Shown here: piece by piece, positions 7,917 through 15,457 of the stretch
How the letters are laid out: each line of letters begins with the position of its first letter
Numbering within the stretch: position 1 is the stretch's first letter
Assembly (NCBI GenBank): GCA_020638995.1
Contig: JACKHM010000001.1
Coordinates: forward strand, 1,240,001 to 1,304,000
From: Planctomycetaceae bacterium
GTDB taxonomy: Bacteria > Planctomycetota > Planctomycetia > Pirellulales > Pirellulaceae
Reading direction: 5' to 3'
Length of the DNA stretch: 64,000 bases
Notes under the pieces: generated by a model
The model's database searches: none
What the model was told of the DNA's origin: nothing
Seen by the model: only the letters and a program-made list of their open reading frames with translations
Program-made: the position numbers and the translations under genes

Positions 7917-8392
7917 AACGAGCTTCCTTCCAGTAGCTTAAACCCACCGCATTTCGCCAAACGTGCTGCCACAGTGTTGCTCAGGGCGGTATTGGCAGTC
8001 AGGTCCGTTAATTGCAGTTCTGAGAACGCCCAAGTTATTACCATACTCGCAATCTCTATCGCAAACCGATTTTTGCACCAGTACGGACGAGCAAGCTCAA
8101 TTCTAAAGTCGGCTTCAAGTGCCGCACGATTATTTGCCCTAATGCTATCTGCCCTAATGCCGCAACTTCCAATCAGCCGCATGTCGTCGGCTTTATGACA
8201 AACGACGAACTGATAGTTCAGACGCGGGCTTTCGTCTTGCCATGCCATGAACATCTGAGACACGGATCTCGCGTGATCTTCACCTAGTTCATCAGCTGAG
8301 TGATGAACGGCAAATTGTGGATCTGCGTGATGTTGAACACAAGTATCCTCATCCGTGTTCAGATAATCTCGAAGGAGAAATCTGTTGGTAAT
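7913..8392 (-). CDS. GNAT-family acetyltransferase lacking a canonical start codon
   Basis: The frame encodes a complete RimJ/RimL-type domain: ITNRFLLRDYLNTDEDT at the N-terminus, LIGSCGIRADSIRANNRAAL, YWCKNRFAIEIASMVITWAF and ANTALSNTVAARLAKCGGFK. Homology starts at codon ATT (8392-8390), where relatives have ATG. The frame is closed by a TAG about 11 codons upstream, and no ATG, GTG or TTG lies between. The first normal start is GTG at 8263, which would remove a third of the domain. Either a rare AUU start is used or the start was lost by a single mutation. The stop overlaps the SGNH fusion ATG (ATGA). Confidence 0.6.
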   Translation of the reverse strand: MTNRFLLRDYLNTDEDTCVQHHADPQFAVHHSADELGEDHARSVSQMFMAWQDESPRLNYQFVVCHKADDMRLIGSCGIRADSIRANNRAALEADFRIELARPYWCKNRFAIEIASMVITWAFSELQLTDLTANTALSNTVAARLAKCGGFKLLEGSSL

Positions 8393-8441
8393 AAGCCTTG
8401 CAGACTTCGGCTGTATCGCGCACGACTACGACTCTTCACCG

Positions 8442-8556
8442 CTTGATCAATTGCCCTCCCCGAGCCGGACTCTACTCAAAGCAAGGCCTCGTGGAGCTAG
8501 GTGCCCACGAAATCAACAAGTTACGTCGACAGGTACGGGTGCCGTTTTACGAGTGA
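8442..8556 (+). pseudogene. Recombination-gene relic A (related to relic B at 12634)
   Basis: A frame ending in TGA at 8554-8556 encodes RAGLYSKQGLVELGA followed by EINKLRRQVRV. Its first 19 bases (from 8456, CTCCCCGAGCCGGACTCTA) are identical to those of the relic at 12630, and the downstream AAGTTACGTCG part is also shared. No start codon is visible. The protein family is not recognised. Confidence 0.5.
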
Positions 8557-8616
8557 ACCCCGGTTTCGGCAATTCCTCTACCCCAGAACAAACCAAAGGG
8601 CCCTCGCTACGATCGC

Positions 8617-8748
8617 ATGAAATTGGCTCGCGGATGCCAGTCGCTCCTCGATTCTGGCGAGGTAAAAACACGGGCAGAACTTGCCCGTCTAGTGGGCGTG
8701 AGCAGAGCGCGGGTGACCCAGGCTCTCAAGCGGCTTCGGAGAGAGTAG
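8617..8748 (+). pseudogene. HTH fragment typical of recombinase-associated proteins
   Basis: A 43-codon frame reads MKLARGCQSLLDSGEVKTRA then ELARLVGVSRARVTQALKRL, a clear helix-turn-helix. The pattern 'DSGE..TRAELAR..GVSRARVTQ..KRL' is one I associate with small proteins or C-termini next to site-specific recombinase genes. In-frame sequence continues upstream to a stop at about 8555 (PKGPRYDR before the ATG). It may be a short real protein, but together with relic A it looks like debris of a mobile element. Confidence 0.5.
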
Positions 8749-8803
8749 CCAGCGACTACAATTATGGGATTCCGCTACTGGGTTTAACGCACGGTTCATC
8801 ACG

Positions 8804-11800
8804 ATGAAATACTTCTCGATTGTCGTTGCTGCGATTTTCCTCGTTGCAGCACGATCGCCGTTAGAAGCAGCTCCGTTGGAGCTAGAGGGCGACGATGGAC
8901 CACAGGTGCGAAAAACTGAGACCTCGCCCATATTCAAATCGTTGCGTTTTAACTCTCCCAGCCGCGCTAAAGTTGCGACTAATTCCCTCACGATCACTTC
9001 CCGAAACGGCGACACGCTCAGCGCGCGGCTGCGAGAGAATTGGCCTCTCGCCGAAGGCACGGCACTAGAGTTTTCCGTACTCGTTGATCCTGTCACGAAT
9101 GATAAAGACTCCGATGCCGATATCGATGCGGGGATCGTGTTGGGCATGGCCTCGGCGGAGTCCGACCCCAATCGTTTTGCCGTTCCGGAAAACAAGGTCT
9201 ACCTCGAGCTGAAGGAGTTTGCCGACAGGTATCGATTCACGATCGTGCTCGATGGGCAGAACATTTCTTTCTGGGGACGCTCACGTTCGCAGTACGGCAT
9301 CCCGAACATCGGCACGCGTCAACCGGGACAACCTTACTTACTAAAGATCGTCGCAATTCCGCGCGGAGATCACACCGGGCTGCGATTCTTCGTCGAGCAC
9401 GGTGACCGTCCTCTGCGATTGTTCAAGTACGACGACCCTGAGGCCGGCACCGAATTTGGCGAGTTCGTTACCGAGTGGCAATTGGATCGACCGCTCACAG
9501 AGCACAACTTTCTCGGCCTCTATGTGCGTGAAAGCGGCAAGGCTCAAAGGCCAGTCGAAACAGTTTTTTCGGACATCTCGATTCGTACTATCTCTTTGAC
9601 AGACGCAGAGCAATGGTTGCCCGCCGACGATTTCGTCATGGCCAACCTGAACTACGATTCTCCGGCAATGGCCGAAGTCAACGCAGCGCGAAATGCCGGC
9701 GACATGGAGTTGGCGAAGGCACGTTTGATCGAATACTTCCGCACGCGCAAAGAACCCAAGGGTCCCGCGTACGACCTCGAAATGGCACGGGCGACCGCTC
9801 ATGGCAAAGAAGCAAACTGGCGTGAGGTTGCCGACAATGCGATCAACGGTATCTACGCAAAACTGAGCTGGTTTCATGGTTTCAGCACGCCCGGAGAATT
9901 GTGCCGCGAAAACGGGCTGCCTCGCTGGCAGCGCGATCCCGGCTTCCTCACTCGTCATTATCACTGGGTCGTCATGACCTATGCCTGGGATCACACTGGC
10001 GAAGAGAAGTACGCGAGCCGTCTCGCGGAAGAAGTCATCGACTATGTCCAACAGGAACCGACCGTTTACTACGACAATCCCAACCTCGGTGGAAAGATCG
10101 ACGTGATCGATGGCTCGGTCATCAACGAACACATGCTCTGGACTGGCAACATCGGACGTCGACTTGAGTTGACGTGGTGGCAGATGTTCGAAGTCATGCG
10201 GAAGTCTGAACACTTCTCGGATGAAGCAATCTTTCACTACCTCGATGGCGTCATCCGCCAGTGTCGTCTCCTGACCAATCCGACGATTTTTCAGGAGTGG
10301 GACGATTCGGGCATTCACGGTGCCATGGCCCTGACCAAAAGCGGCATGCTGTTTGAGATGTGTGACGAGGCTCCGCTGTGGTCTCGCATCGGTTGGGATC
10401 GCATCAACACGGTGATGGACGTGCAGTTCCATCCCGATGGCAGTCACGTCAGTCTCTCCACCGGTTATGCGTGGGCCACGATCAAGGGCTTCGAGGAGTT
10501 TTACCTTTACATCAAGGAGTCCGGTGGGACGGTCCCTGACAAAATGAAAACTCTCATCAAGGGCATGTACTTCCATCCGTTTGCCCTCACACGCCCGGAC
10601 TTCGGCAACATCGACCTGAATGATGGCGGCTGGAGCGAGTTGACTGATTTGGCAAGCGAGTCACATGAGGTGTTCCCGGACCGCGAGGACTACCATTTTT
10701 TCGCTAGTGAGGGCGAGGGCGGAACAGCGCCCAATCCGGTCTCGATGTATTTCCCCAACGCCGGACAGTATGTCTTTCGGACCGGCTGGGGGGCGGAGGA
10801 AAAGTTCCTCTTCTTCGGTGCGGGACCATGGGGCGCGAGCCACGGCAAGATGGATGCTCTGAACATTTACGCCGCTTACGGTCCGCACCTTCTGATCCGC
10901 AATGCGGGCCGCGGTGCTTACAGCGGCGTGGGCAACACAGTCCATGCCGGCAAGTCGCTGTCTTTCAATGTGCTATCACCGGATTGGGCCCAGGAAAACA
11001 GTGTCCCTCACTGGCAACAAGAAAAGGTGATTGGCTTTACCCCGCCCAAGCGTCGTTTCACTAACAGTCAACATTTCGAATACGGCGAGGGCTCGTTCAC
11101 TTACGGCTGGCACAAACGAGGCATGCACATCCAAGGAAAGTGGGTGCGACAGTTGATCTTTGTTAAGGGAATCGACCCGAAACGCACCGGCTATTACGTC
11201 GTGATCGACACGGTTGAGCCCGCCACTAACCGGCCAACGACGTGGCGTCATCCCTGGCAACTCAGCGCCGCAACACCCGAGCTGCGTGAAGAGGACAACA
11301 GCATCGTCGTCACAGAGGATGGAGTTTCCATGCAGGTCATCCCGGTCGACCCCGAAGGCAACATGACCGTGCGAACTGTCCGCGGGCAGGAAAAACCTGA
11401 GCTTCTCGGCTGGCGGGTCTATGGAGAGACTGCGACTGCGTGGAACGTGCCAACTTATGAGTGGCAAGCGGAGAACACATTCACTAAAGCCTGGATCATC
11501 CAGATGCAAAGCCGCGAGGAAGATTGGCCGGTGCGGTCTGTCGAGGCGACTCCGTCCGCTACCCCAGGAGAGATCATATTCCAGGTCAACCGAGCTGATG
11601 GCGGGACGGACCTCATTCTACGCTGCATGCCCGGCAGCCACTCAACAACACCGAACGAAATCGATGTCTTCAGTGATGTTGCCGTCCTCGCCCGAGATCA
11701 ACAGGGGCGTGAGTTCGCTCGGCTCGAAATGACCGAGGGCGAAGATTCGGTCGCGGCTTCGAGCCAAGTGCCCGTTGCTCAGTATGAACTCAACATCTCT

Positions 11801-12367
11801 GAACGGTTCGCCGATGTGACGACCAGCCAACTCGGAGCATCACCCATTCACATCGAGAATGCCAGCTTTGAAGAACCCCGTGTCGAGAAGCCGATGGGCA
11901 AGATAGAGGGCTGGGACTCCAACTCTCTGGGCGGCACCGGCATCTGGCCCGCTGATCAGGCCGGAGCCGAGGGCAAGGCGGACGGACAACAGGTCGTAGC
12001 CATTCATCAGGGCGGTTACATCGGCCAAATTCTGAAGGACAATCGAGGCCGTCCGGTCGCCATTGGACCGGGCAAAACCGTCCGCGTTCGTTTCCGAAAC
12101 CTGCCTCAGCCTGACTACCGCCCGATCAACATGGGCGTGTATCTCCATGCTGGGGAAGGTAGCGCGCCACAAGTTGCGTCGGCGCACTCTTTCAAGGACG
12201 AAACAAATACCGTCGGTGAACACACGGTGGAGTTCACCATCAGCTCGACCGACACGTTGGCCAGCTATTTGCCAGAAGGCTGGGAAAACATCCCGCTGTA
12301 TCTCAAGTTCCACAACTACTCGGGTCGTGTCGTCGTCGATGATGTTCGCATTGACGTAATTCACTAG
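8804..12367 (+). CDS. Secreted heparinase II/III-like polysaccharide lyase, 1187 residues
   Basis: A signal peptide covers residues 1-22 (MKYFSIVVAAIFLVA...). Residues about 40-260 form a beta-rich, concanavalin-like region. Residues about 268-620 match the alpha/alpha toroid of heparinase II/III-type lyases: AEVNAARNAGDMELAKARL, FLTRHYHWVVMTYAWDHTGE, DVIDGSVINEHMLWTGNIGR and HPDGSHVSLSTGYAW. From about 650 the beta-sandwich heparinase II/III-like domain follows: YVFRTGWGAEEKFLFFGAGP, ASHGKMDALNIYAAYGPHLL and WRHPWQLSA. A further beta domain with VVVDDVRIDV ends the protein. It probably degrades an acidic polysaccharide outside the cytoplasm. It is bracketed by recombination-gene relics. Confidence 0.8.
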   Translation: MKYFSIVVAAIFLVAARSPLEAAPLELEGDDGPQVRKTETSPIFKSLRFNSPSRAKVATNSLTITSRNGDTLSARLRENWPLAEGTALEFSVLVDPVTNDKDSDADIDAGIVLGMASAESDPNRFAVPENKVYLELKEFADRYRFTIVLDGQNISFWGRSRSQYGIPNIGTRQPGQPYLLKIVAIPRGDHTGLRFFVEHGDRPLRLFKYDDPEAGTEFGEFVTEWQLDRPLTEHNFLGLYVRESGKAQRPVETVFSDISIRTISLTDAEQWLPADDFVMANLNYDSPAMAEVNAARNAGDMELAKARLIEYFRTRKEPKGPAYDLEMARATAHGKEANWREVADNAINGIYAKLSWFHGFSTPGELCRENGLPRWQRDPGFLTRHYHWVVMTYAWDHTGEEKYASRLAEEVIDYVQQEPTVYYDNPNLGGKIDVIDGSVINEHMLWTGNIGRRLELTWWQMFEVMRKSEHFSDEAIFHYLDGVIRQCRLLTNPTIFQEWDDSGIHGAMALTKSGMLFEMCDEAPLWSRIGWDRINTVMDVQFHPDGSHVSLSTGYAWATIKGFEEFYLYIKESGGTVPDKMKTLIKGMYFHPFALTRPDFGNIDLNDGGWSELTDLASESHEVFPDREDYHFFASEGEGGTAPNPVSMYFPNAGQYVFRTGWGAEEKFLFFGAGPWGASHGKMDALNIYAAYGPHLLIRNAGRGAYSGVGNTVHAGKSLSFNVLSPDWAQENSVPHWQQEKVIGFTPPKRRFTNSQHFEYGEGSFTYGWHKRGMHIQGKWVRQLIFVKGIDPKRTGYYVVIDTVEPATNRPTTWRHPWQLSAATPELREEDNSIVVTEDGVSMQVIPVDPEGNMTVRTVRGQEKPELLGWRVYGETATAWNVPTYEWQAENTFTKAWIIQMQSREEDWPVRSVEATPSATPGEIIFQVNRADGGTDLILRCMPGSHSTTPNEIDVFSDVAVLARDQQGREFARLEMTEGEDSVAASSQVPVAQYELNISERFADVTTSQLGASPIHIENASFEEPRVEKPMGKIEGWDSNSLGGTGIWPADQAGAEGKADGQQVVAIHQGGYIGQILKDNRGRPVAIGPGKTVRVRFRNLPQPDYRPINMGVYLHAGEGSAPQVASAHSFKDETNTVGEHTVEFTISSTDTLASYLPEGWENIPLYLKFHNYSGRVVVDDVRIDVIH

Positions 12368-12559
12368 CAGATTTGGCGGTCAGTCCTGCTCGTGACCGTT
12401 CTGAAAACGATTGTCGTGATCAGCGGCCCAACGCCAAAATAGCTCCATTGGGCCGCAGACGATGAATATCGACCTCAATTTGCGTGCACATGGTTTGAGT
12501 GCCGGAGTTACATCCGGCTTGGACTCGAACCAACTGAGATTCTGAGGGTGTAAACGACA
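12368..12559. other. Non-coding stretch after the lyase gene
   Basis: No gene is supported. On the minus strand around 12510-12535 there is a T-arm-like string (TTGG, TTCGAGT, CCAA), but no complete cloverleaf can be drawn around it. Confidence 0.4.
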
Positions 12560-12597
12560 AAACCCTTGACCCCAGAATGTTCTGCGATCAAGGGCTT
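12560..12597. other. Imperfect nested stem-loop upstream of recombinase relic
   Basis: Outer arms AAACCCTTGA (12560-12569) and TCAAGGGCTT (12588-12597) pair with one mismatch. Inner arms CAGAA and TTCTG (12573-12577 and 12580-12584) pair around TG. It could be a terminator for the lyase gene (no T-run) or part of the recombination region of the old element. Confidence 0.4.
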
Positions 12598-12633
12598 GTG
12601 GATTGAGTGGAGTAGGACTCGGTTAAAGCTCCC

Positions 12634-12735
12634 CGAGCCGGACTCTATGCGAACCAAGGGGTCGTCAAGATAGACGCCTTTCATATCAAGAGGTTACGTC
12701 GGACACTGTCCGCTGAATCCTCGTTCGCGACGTGA
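12634..12735 (+). pseudogene. Recombination-gene relic B (related to relic A at 8442)
   Basis: The frame encodes RAGLYANQGVVKIDAFHIKR then LRRTL and ends in TGA at 12733-12735. That stop overlaps the GTG beginning the recombinase remnant (12732, GTGA). The similarity to relic A at both DNA and protein level is clear. No start codon is visible upstream in frame. Confidence 0.5.
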
Positions 12736-13025
12736 TTGAACCACTCGCTGGTGAGTTTCCCACTCCTGGAGGTGAGCAGAGTTTCATTCACGGCAGGTTG
12801 CACAGTTTCCGTCACTGCCTCTGGTCAACTTGCGCGAACAACGGCGTCCCCGAGCGGATGGTGATGGCTTGGCTCGGACACACCAATAGCGAAATGATTC
12901 AGCACTACGATCACCTCCACGATGAGGAAGCGCAGCGCCGGATGAACAGCTTGGACTTTCTCGGCGGAATTGGCTGGCGGTCCGCAAATCAATCCGAGCG
13001 TCATGTTGAGAAGGAGGATGTCTAG
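12732..13025 (+). pseudogene. Tyrosine recombinase (phage-type integrase), C-terminal remnant
   Basis: About 97 codons hold the end of the catalytic domain: LHSFRHCLWSTCANNGVPER gives the HxxR box (HSFRH), VMAWLGHTNSEMIQHYDHL gives the box III His and the Tyr nucleophile (HYDHL), and EEAQRRMNSLDF is the usual tail. The N-terminal core-binding domain and the first catalytic Arg are missing, so the remnant cannot act alone. It ends 124 bases before the 3' end of tRNA-Ser, the usual place for such integrases. Confidence 0.75.
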
Positions 13026-13148
13026 CCGCCCACTACAGAGAGAAGTGATGACGTTGACGACCGTGATTGACACAGTTAACGGTGTCAATCAAAAACGCCT
13101 CCGCAACTCGTTGACTTTCAACACGTTGCGATGGCGACTTCAGCCAAG

Positions 13149-13230
13149 CGGAGGGCAAGGGATTCGAACCCTCAACCCCTTGCGGGGCGCCGCATTTCGA
13201 ATGCGGTTGCTAACCATTCGCGTACCCTCC
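13149..13230 (-). tRNA. tRNA-Ser(CGA)
   Basis: Read on the minus strand, the acceptor stem is GGAGGGT with GCCCTCC. The anticodon stem CCGCA/TGCGG closes the loop TTCGAAA, giving anticodon CGA (codon UCG). A long variable arm (CCCC GCAA GGGG) is present, as expected for serine tRNA. The T arm is GAGGG TTCGAAT CCCTT. The discriminator base is G and CCA is not encoded. Confidence 0.93.
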
Positions 13231-13556
13231 AGAGGACTCTATGTTTACTCTGCGGGGCCGATCGGGGCAAGATGTCGTGATGCCCGCGAATGCGTTGATC
13301 GTGGGCTTACTCGCGTTGCAGTGCATGTTCGTGACAGCCCGACGATCCGGAATGAGTGTAACGACCGGCGAATATGGCGCGCCGAGATGCGTGCGTCCGG
13401 AAGAATTGTTTCAAGTGTAACTCCGGGACATCGCCGTCGTGATGTTCGTAGGGTCCAGCGCCATCGCGCGCGATTTGCGGGTTCGGGCGAATTCCCGTCA
13501 TGTAGTTGCGTTTGCACTTTGGCTGTCAAGTCGTTGCACCCTCGGACGATACGTTG
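13231..13556. other. Intergenic stretch, no gene recognised
   Basis: No supported gene; frames on both strands show no family resemblance. It lies upstream of tRNA-Ser, which reads leftward, so the tRNA promoter should lie just right of 13230, but no convincing -35/-10 pair was identified. Confidence 0.4.
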
Positions 13557-13588
13557 CTTGTGGTGAGATGGGCTTGTGGTGAGATGGG
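13557..13588. repeat. Two-copy tandem 16-mer
   Basis: The 16-mer CTTGTGGTGAGATGGG is repeated exactly (13557-13572 and 13573-13588). A related GTGAGATATG string recurs just before the ATG at 13657, so the motif may be part of the leader of the following gene. Confidence 0.8.
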
Positions 13589-13656
13589 GTATCCCTGTGC
13601 TTAGTGTCCCCCAGATAAACATCTCCCTGGTAAGAATCCTTGTGCTGAGGTGAGAT

Positions 13657-13983
13657 ATGACGAAGAACTATCGAGTGGTGACCCGGGGTACGGACGGTTC
13701 GATCAGAATCCGCGACTATGACAAGCCGGAACCGTTGCTGAAAATGCACAACCAGATTGGCATCGAAGATAGCAGCACCGATCTCTCGCTGCGAGGCCAG
13801 CCAGTCTTCCGCGGCTTGATCGGCCCCATGCCGGACGGTAAGGGCATCGTAAGGTACGAGTCGCCGGACGTATTTGAATCGCTGACCAAGGATTGGGCCT
13901 CCGCCAAGCCCGTCCGAAGGACCCGCCGTCGCCGCGCTGCCGCGCCCACGGAACAGAACGCCGAGAGCTCTTCAGAAGTTTAG
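13657..13983 (+). CDS. Small basic-tailed hypothetical protein, 108 residues
   Basis: A 108-residue protein with a conserved-looking body (MTKNYRVVTRGTDGSIRIRD) and a low-complexity tail rich in Arg and Ala (PVRRTRRRRAAAPTEQ). No signal peptide or membrane segment. The upstream GAGGTGAGAT gives a ribosome binding site, and a strong intrinsic terminator follows at 14016, so this is very probably an expressed single gene. I do not recognise a family; the basic tail would suit nucleic acid binding, which is inference. Confidence 0.65.
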   Translation: MTKNYRVVTRGTDGSIRIRDYDKPEPLLKMHNQIGIEDSSTDLSLRGQPVFRGLIGPMPDGKGIVRYESPDVFESLTKDWASAKPVRRTRRRRAAAPTEQNAESSSEV

Positions 13984-14015
13984 CAACCATTGTTGCTCTT
14001 TCGATGTTTTCGGAA

Positions 14016-14076
14016 GGGGTGAGGTTCCTAATCGAGTTCGCAGCTCGATGGGCATCTCACCCCTTTTTGTTTTTTC
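14016..14076 (+). terminator. Intrinsic terminator of the small basic protein gene
   Basis: GGGGTGAG (14016-14023) pairs with CTCACCCC (14056-14063), followed by a T-rich tract. Inside the loop a second hairpin, ATCGAG...CTCGAT (14031-14049), forms a nested structure. Confidence 0.85.
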
Positions 14077-14098
14077 GTTCGCTAGCCGGCGTGCGAGG

Positions 14099-15379
14099 CT
14101 ACTCCTTCAGCGACCTTTGACTTGTGTCGGGAACAAACAGAATGACGATCATCCCGGCGATGTAGATCAGACCGGTAATGCTACCCACCTGCGAGTAGTT
14201 GCCTTTGAAAATCGTTCTTAACAACTCACCGGACGCAACGACACCGATCGCTGTTGCGATGCGTCCCCAGTTAAAACTCACTCCCGCACCCGTCGAGCGA
14301 ACGCGTAGCGGGAATAGCTCGGGAAGGCAAAGCGGTAGCCAGCCGAAAAAGAATCCACTGAAGAAGCCGAGCGAGGCGAACCACACGATAAACCAGAATT
14401 GATCGCCATCCGGAGTTAAATACAGGAACAGCACTTCAGCGCTTATTAACGCTCCGACACTCGCGAGAAAGTAGGCCAGCCGGCGCCCGATTAACATCGC
14501 AACACCCCCACCGAGCAAGCTGCTGATCGTACCAGGCAAGGAGCGAGCGAGTGAAAGATGCGCTTTGAACTCGGGCGAGCCCACCTCAGCAGCCCAAGGC
14601 ATCGCCCAGTTCGAGCACCCCCAACCACCGAACAAGGGAATCGTGCCGAGCGCGATACCAAGCAAGGTTGTCGCAATCAAAGGTCGCGCAAAGATCTCGC
14701 CGATGCCAGCCAATTTGGGTTTCGATACGTCGTCGTTTCCATCCCGAAGAGCTAGCCAGTGCGGTGACTCTGGCACCAGAAACAATGTTAACAACCCGAT
14801 GGCAAACGGCGTCGCTCCGAACCACATGATCCATCGCCAATCGTCGACCGTAACAGGCTTCCAACTGGCGATTCCGGACAACATCATGATGCCAAAGTTT
14901 GCAGCCGTTCCGATCGCGCCGGCTAAAAACGGACGCGATATGTTCGGCCATGCTTCCGATACTAGTGCAATTCCGTTCGGCCACATGCCGCCTACCCCCA
15001 TACAGGTCAAGAATCGCACGGCCCACAACTGCCACGGGTCAGCCACAAAAACGGTCGCAGCCGAAAATCCCGAATACCACAGAATCGCCAACCCCATCGC
15101 TTTCGCTCGGCCAAACCGATCTCCGACGACGCCAAAGACGTAGCCACCAAACGCAGCTCCGAGCAAGAACGCACACGTGAGCCGACCGAACCAAGCCGCT
15201 ACATCCGCTTCGTTGCCGTCAACCAACAAATCTTTCGCCGCATCGCGCATGGCGATCGACGAAATCGCCAATTGCCATCCAGCGCACATCCAACCTAAAA
15301 AAGCGGACACCAAGACCAGGGCGCATCCGATCTTAGACAACGCGTTCGGCGTTCCTGCAGCGATGGTCGGTTCGCTCAT
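14099..15379 (-). CDS. MFS transporter
   Basis: A 426-residue membrane protein with about 12 hydrophobic segments. The signature loop between TM2 and TM3, GVVGDRFGRAKAMGL, is present. TM4-5 include MGVGGMWPNGIALVSEAWPN, and the C-terminal half repeats the pattern with ELFPLRVRSTGAGVSFNWGR, as in the sialate/aromatic acid and sugar-acid transporter groups. The substrate cannot be read from sequence. Its neighbour on the same strand is a sialate O-acetylesterase, so an acylated sugar or sugar acid is a reasonable guess. Confidence 0.85.
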   Translation of the reverse strand: MSEPTIAAGTPNALSKIGCALVLVSAFLGWMCAGWQLAISSIAMRDAAKDLLVDGNEADVAAWFGRLTCAFLLGAAFGGYVFGVVGDRFGRAKAMGLAILWYSGFSAATVFVADPWQLWAVRFLTCMGVGGMWPNGIALVSEAWPNISRPFLAGAIGTAANFGIMMLSGIASWKPVTVDDWRWIMWFGATPFAIGLLTLFLVPESPHWLALRDGNDDVSKPKLAGIGEIFARPLIATTLLGIALGTIPLFGGWGCSNWAMPWAAEVGSPEFKAHLSLARSLPGTISSLLGGGVAMLIGRRLAYFLASVGALISAEVLFLYLTPDGDQFWFIVWFASLGFFSGFFFGWLPLCLPELFPLRVRSTGAGVSFNWGRIATAIGVVASGELLRTIFKGNYSQVGSITGLIYIAGMIVILFVPDTSQRSLKE

Positions 15380-15394
15380 GGATTACTCGCATGA

Positions 15395-15428
15395 GAACTT
15401 CCGACGTCACTCTGGACGTCGGAAGTTC
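15395..15428. repeat. Perfect 14-bp inverted repeat with 6-base loop
   Basis: GAACTTCCGACGTC (15395-15408) and GACGTCGGAAGTTC (15415-15428) are exact reverse complements around ACTCTG. It lies between the esterase stop and the MFS start, both on the minus strand. No T-run follows on either strand. It may be a transcript-processing or attenuating hairpin, or a protein-binding palindrome controlling the transporter. Confidence 0.85.
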
Positions 15429-15457
15429 ACGTTAGTGGCGGATGTGACCGAGAGGGA

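Noticed and set aside
9341..10576. Long open frame (411 codons) on the minus strand inside the lyase gene.
   Set aside because: It is the antisense shadow of a strongly supported secreted lyase; it has no recognisable motifs and looks compositionally driven by codon periodicity.
12505..12545. tRNA T-arm-like string on the minus strand (TTGG, TTCGAGT, CCAA), a possible attachment-site remnant.
   Set aside because: No acceptor, D or anticodon arm can be built around it, and it does not match the 3' end of the nearby tRNA-Ser, so it cannot be called a tRNA or att duplicate.
12970..13566. 198-codon plus-strand frame across the tRNA-Ser gene.
   Set aside because: Part of it is the reverse complement of the tRNA, and the rest lacks similarity. 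It is an artefact of open-frame calling.
13231..13656. Possible CRISPR or satellite array because of a tandem repeat.
   Set aside because: Only two adjacent copies of a 16-mer without spacers; this does not resemble a CRISPR array.
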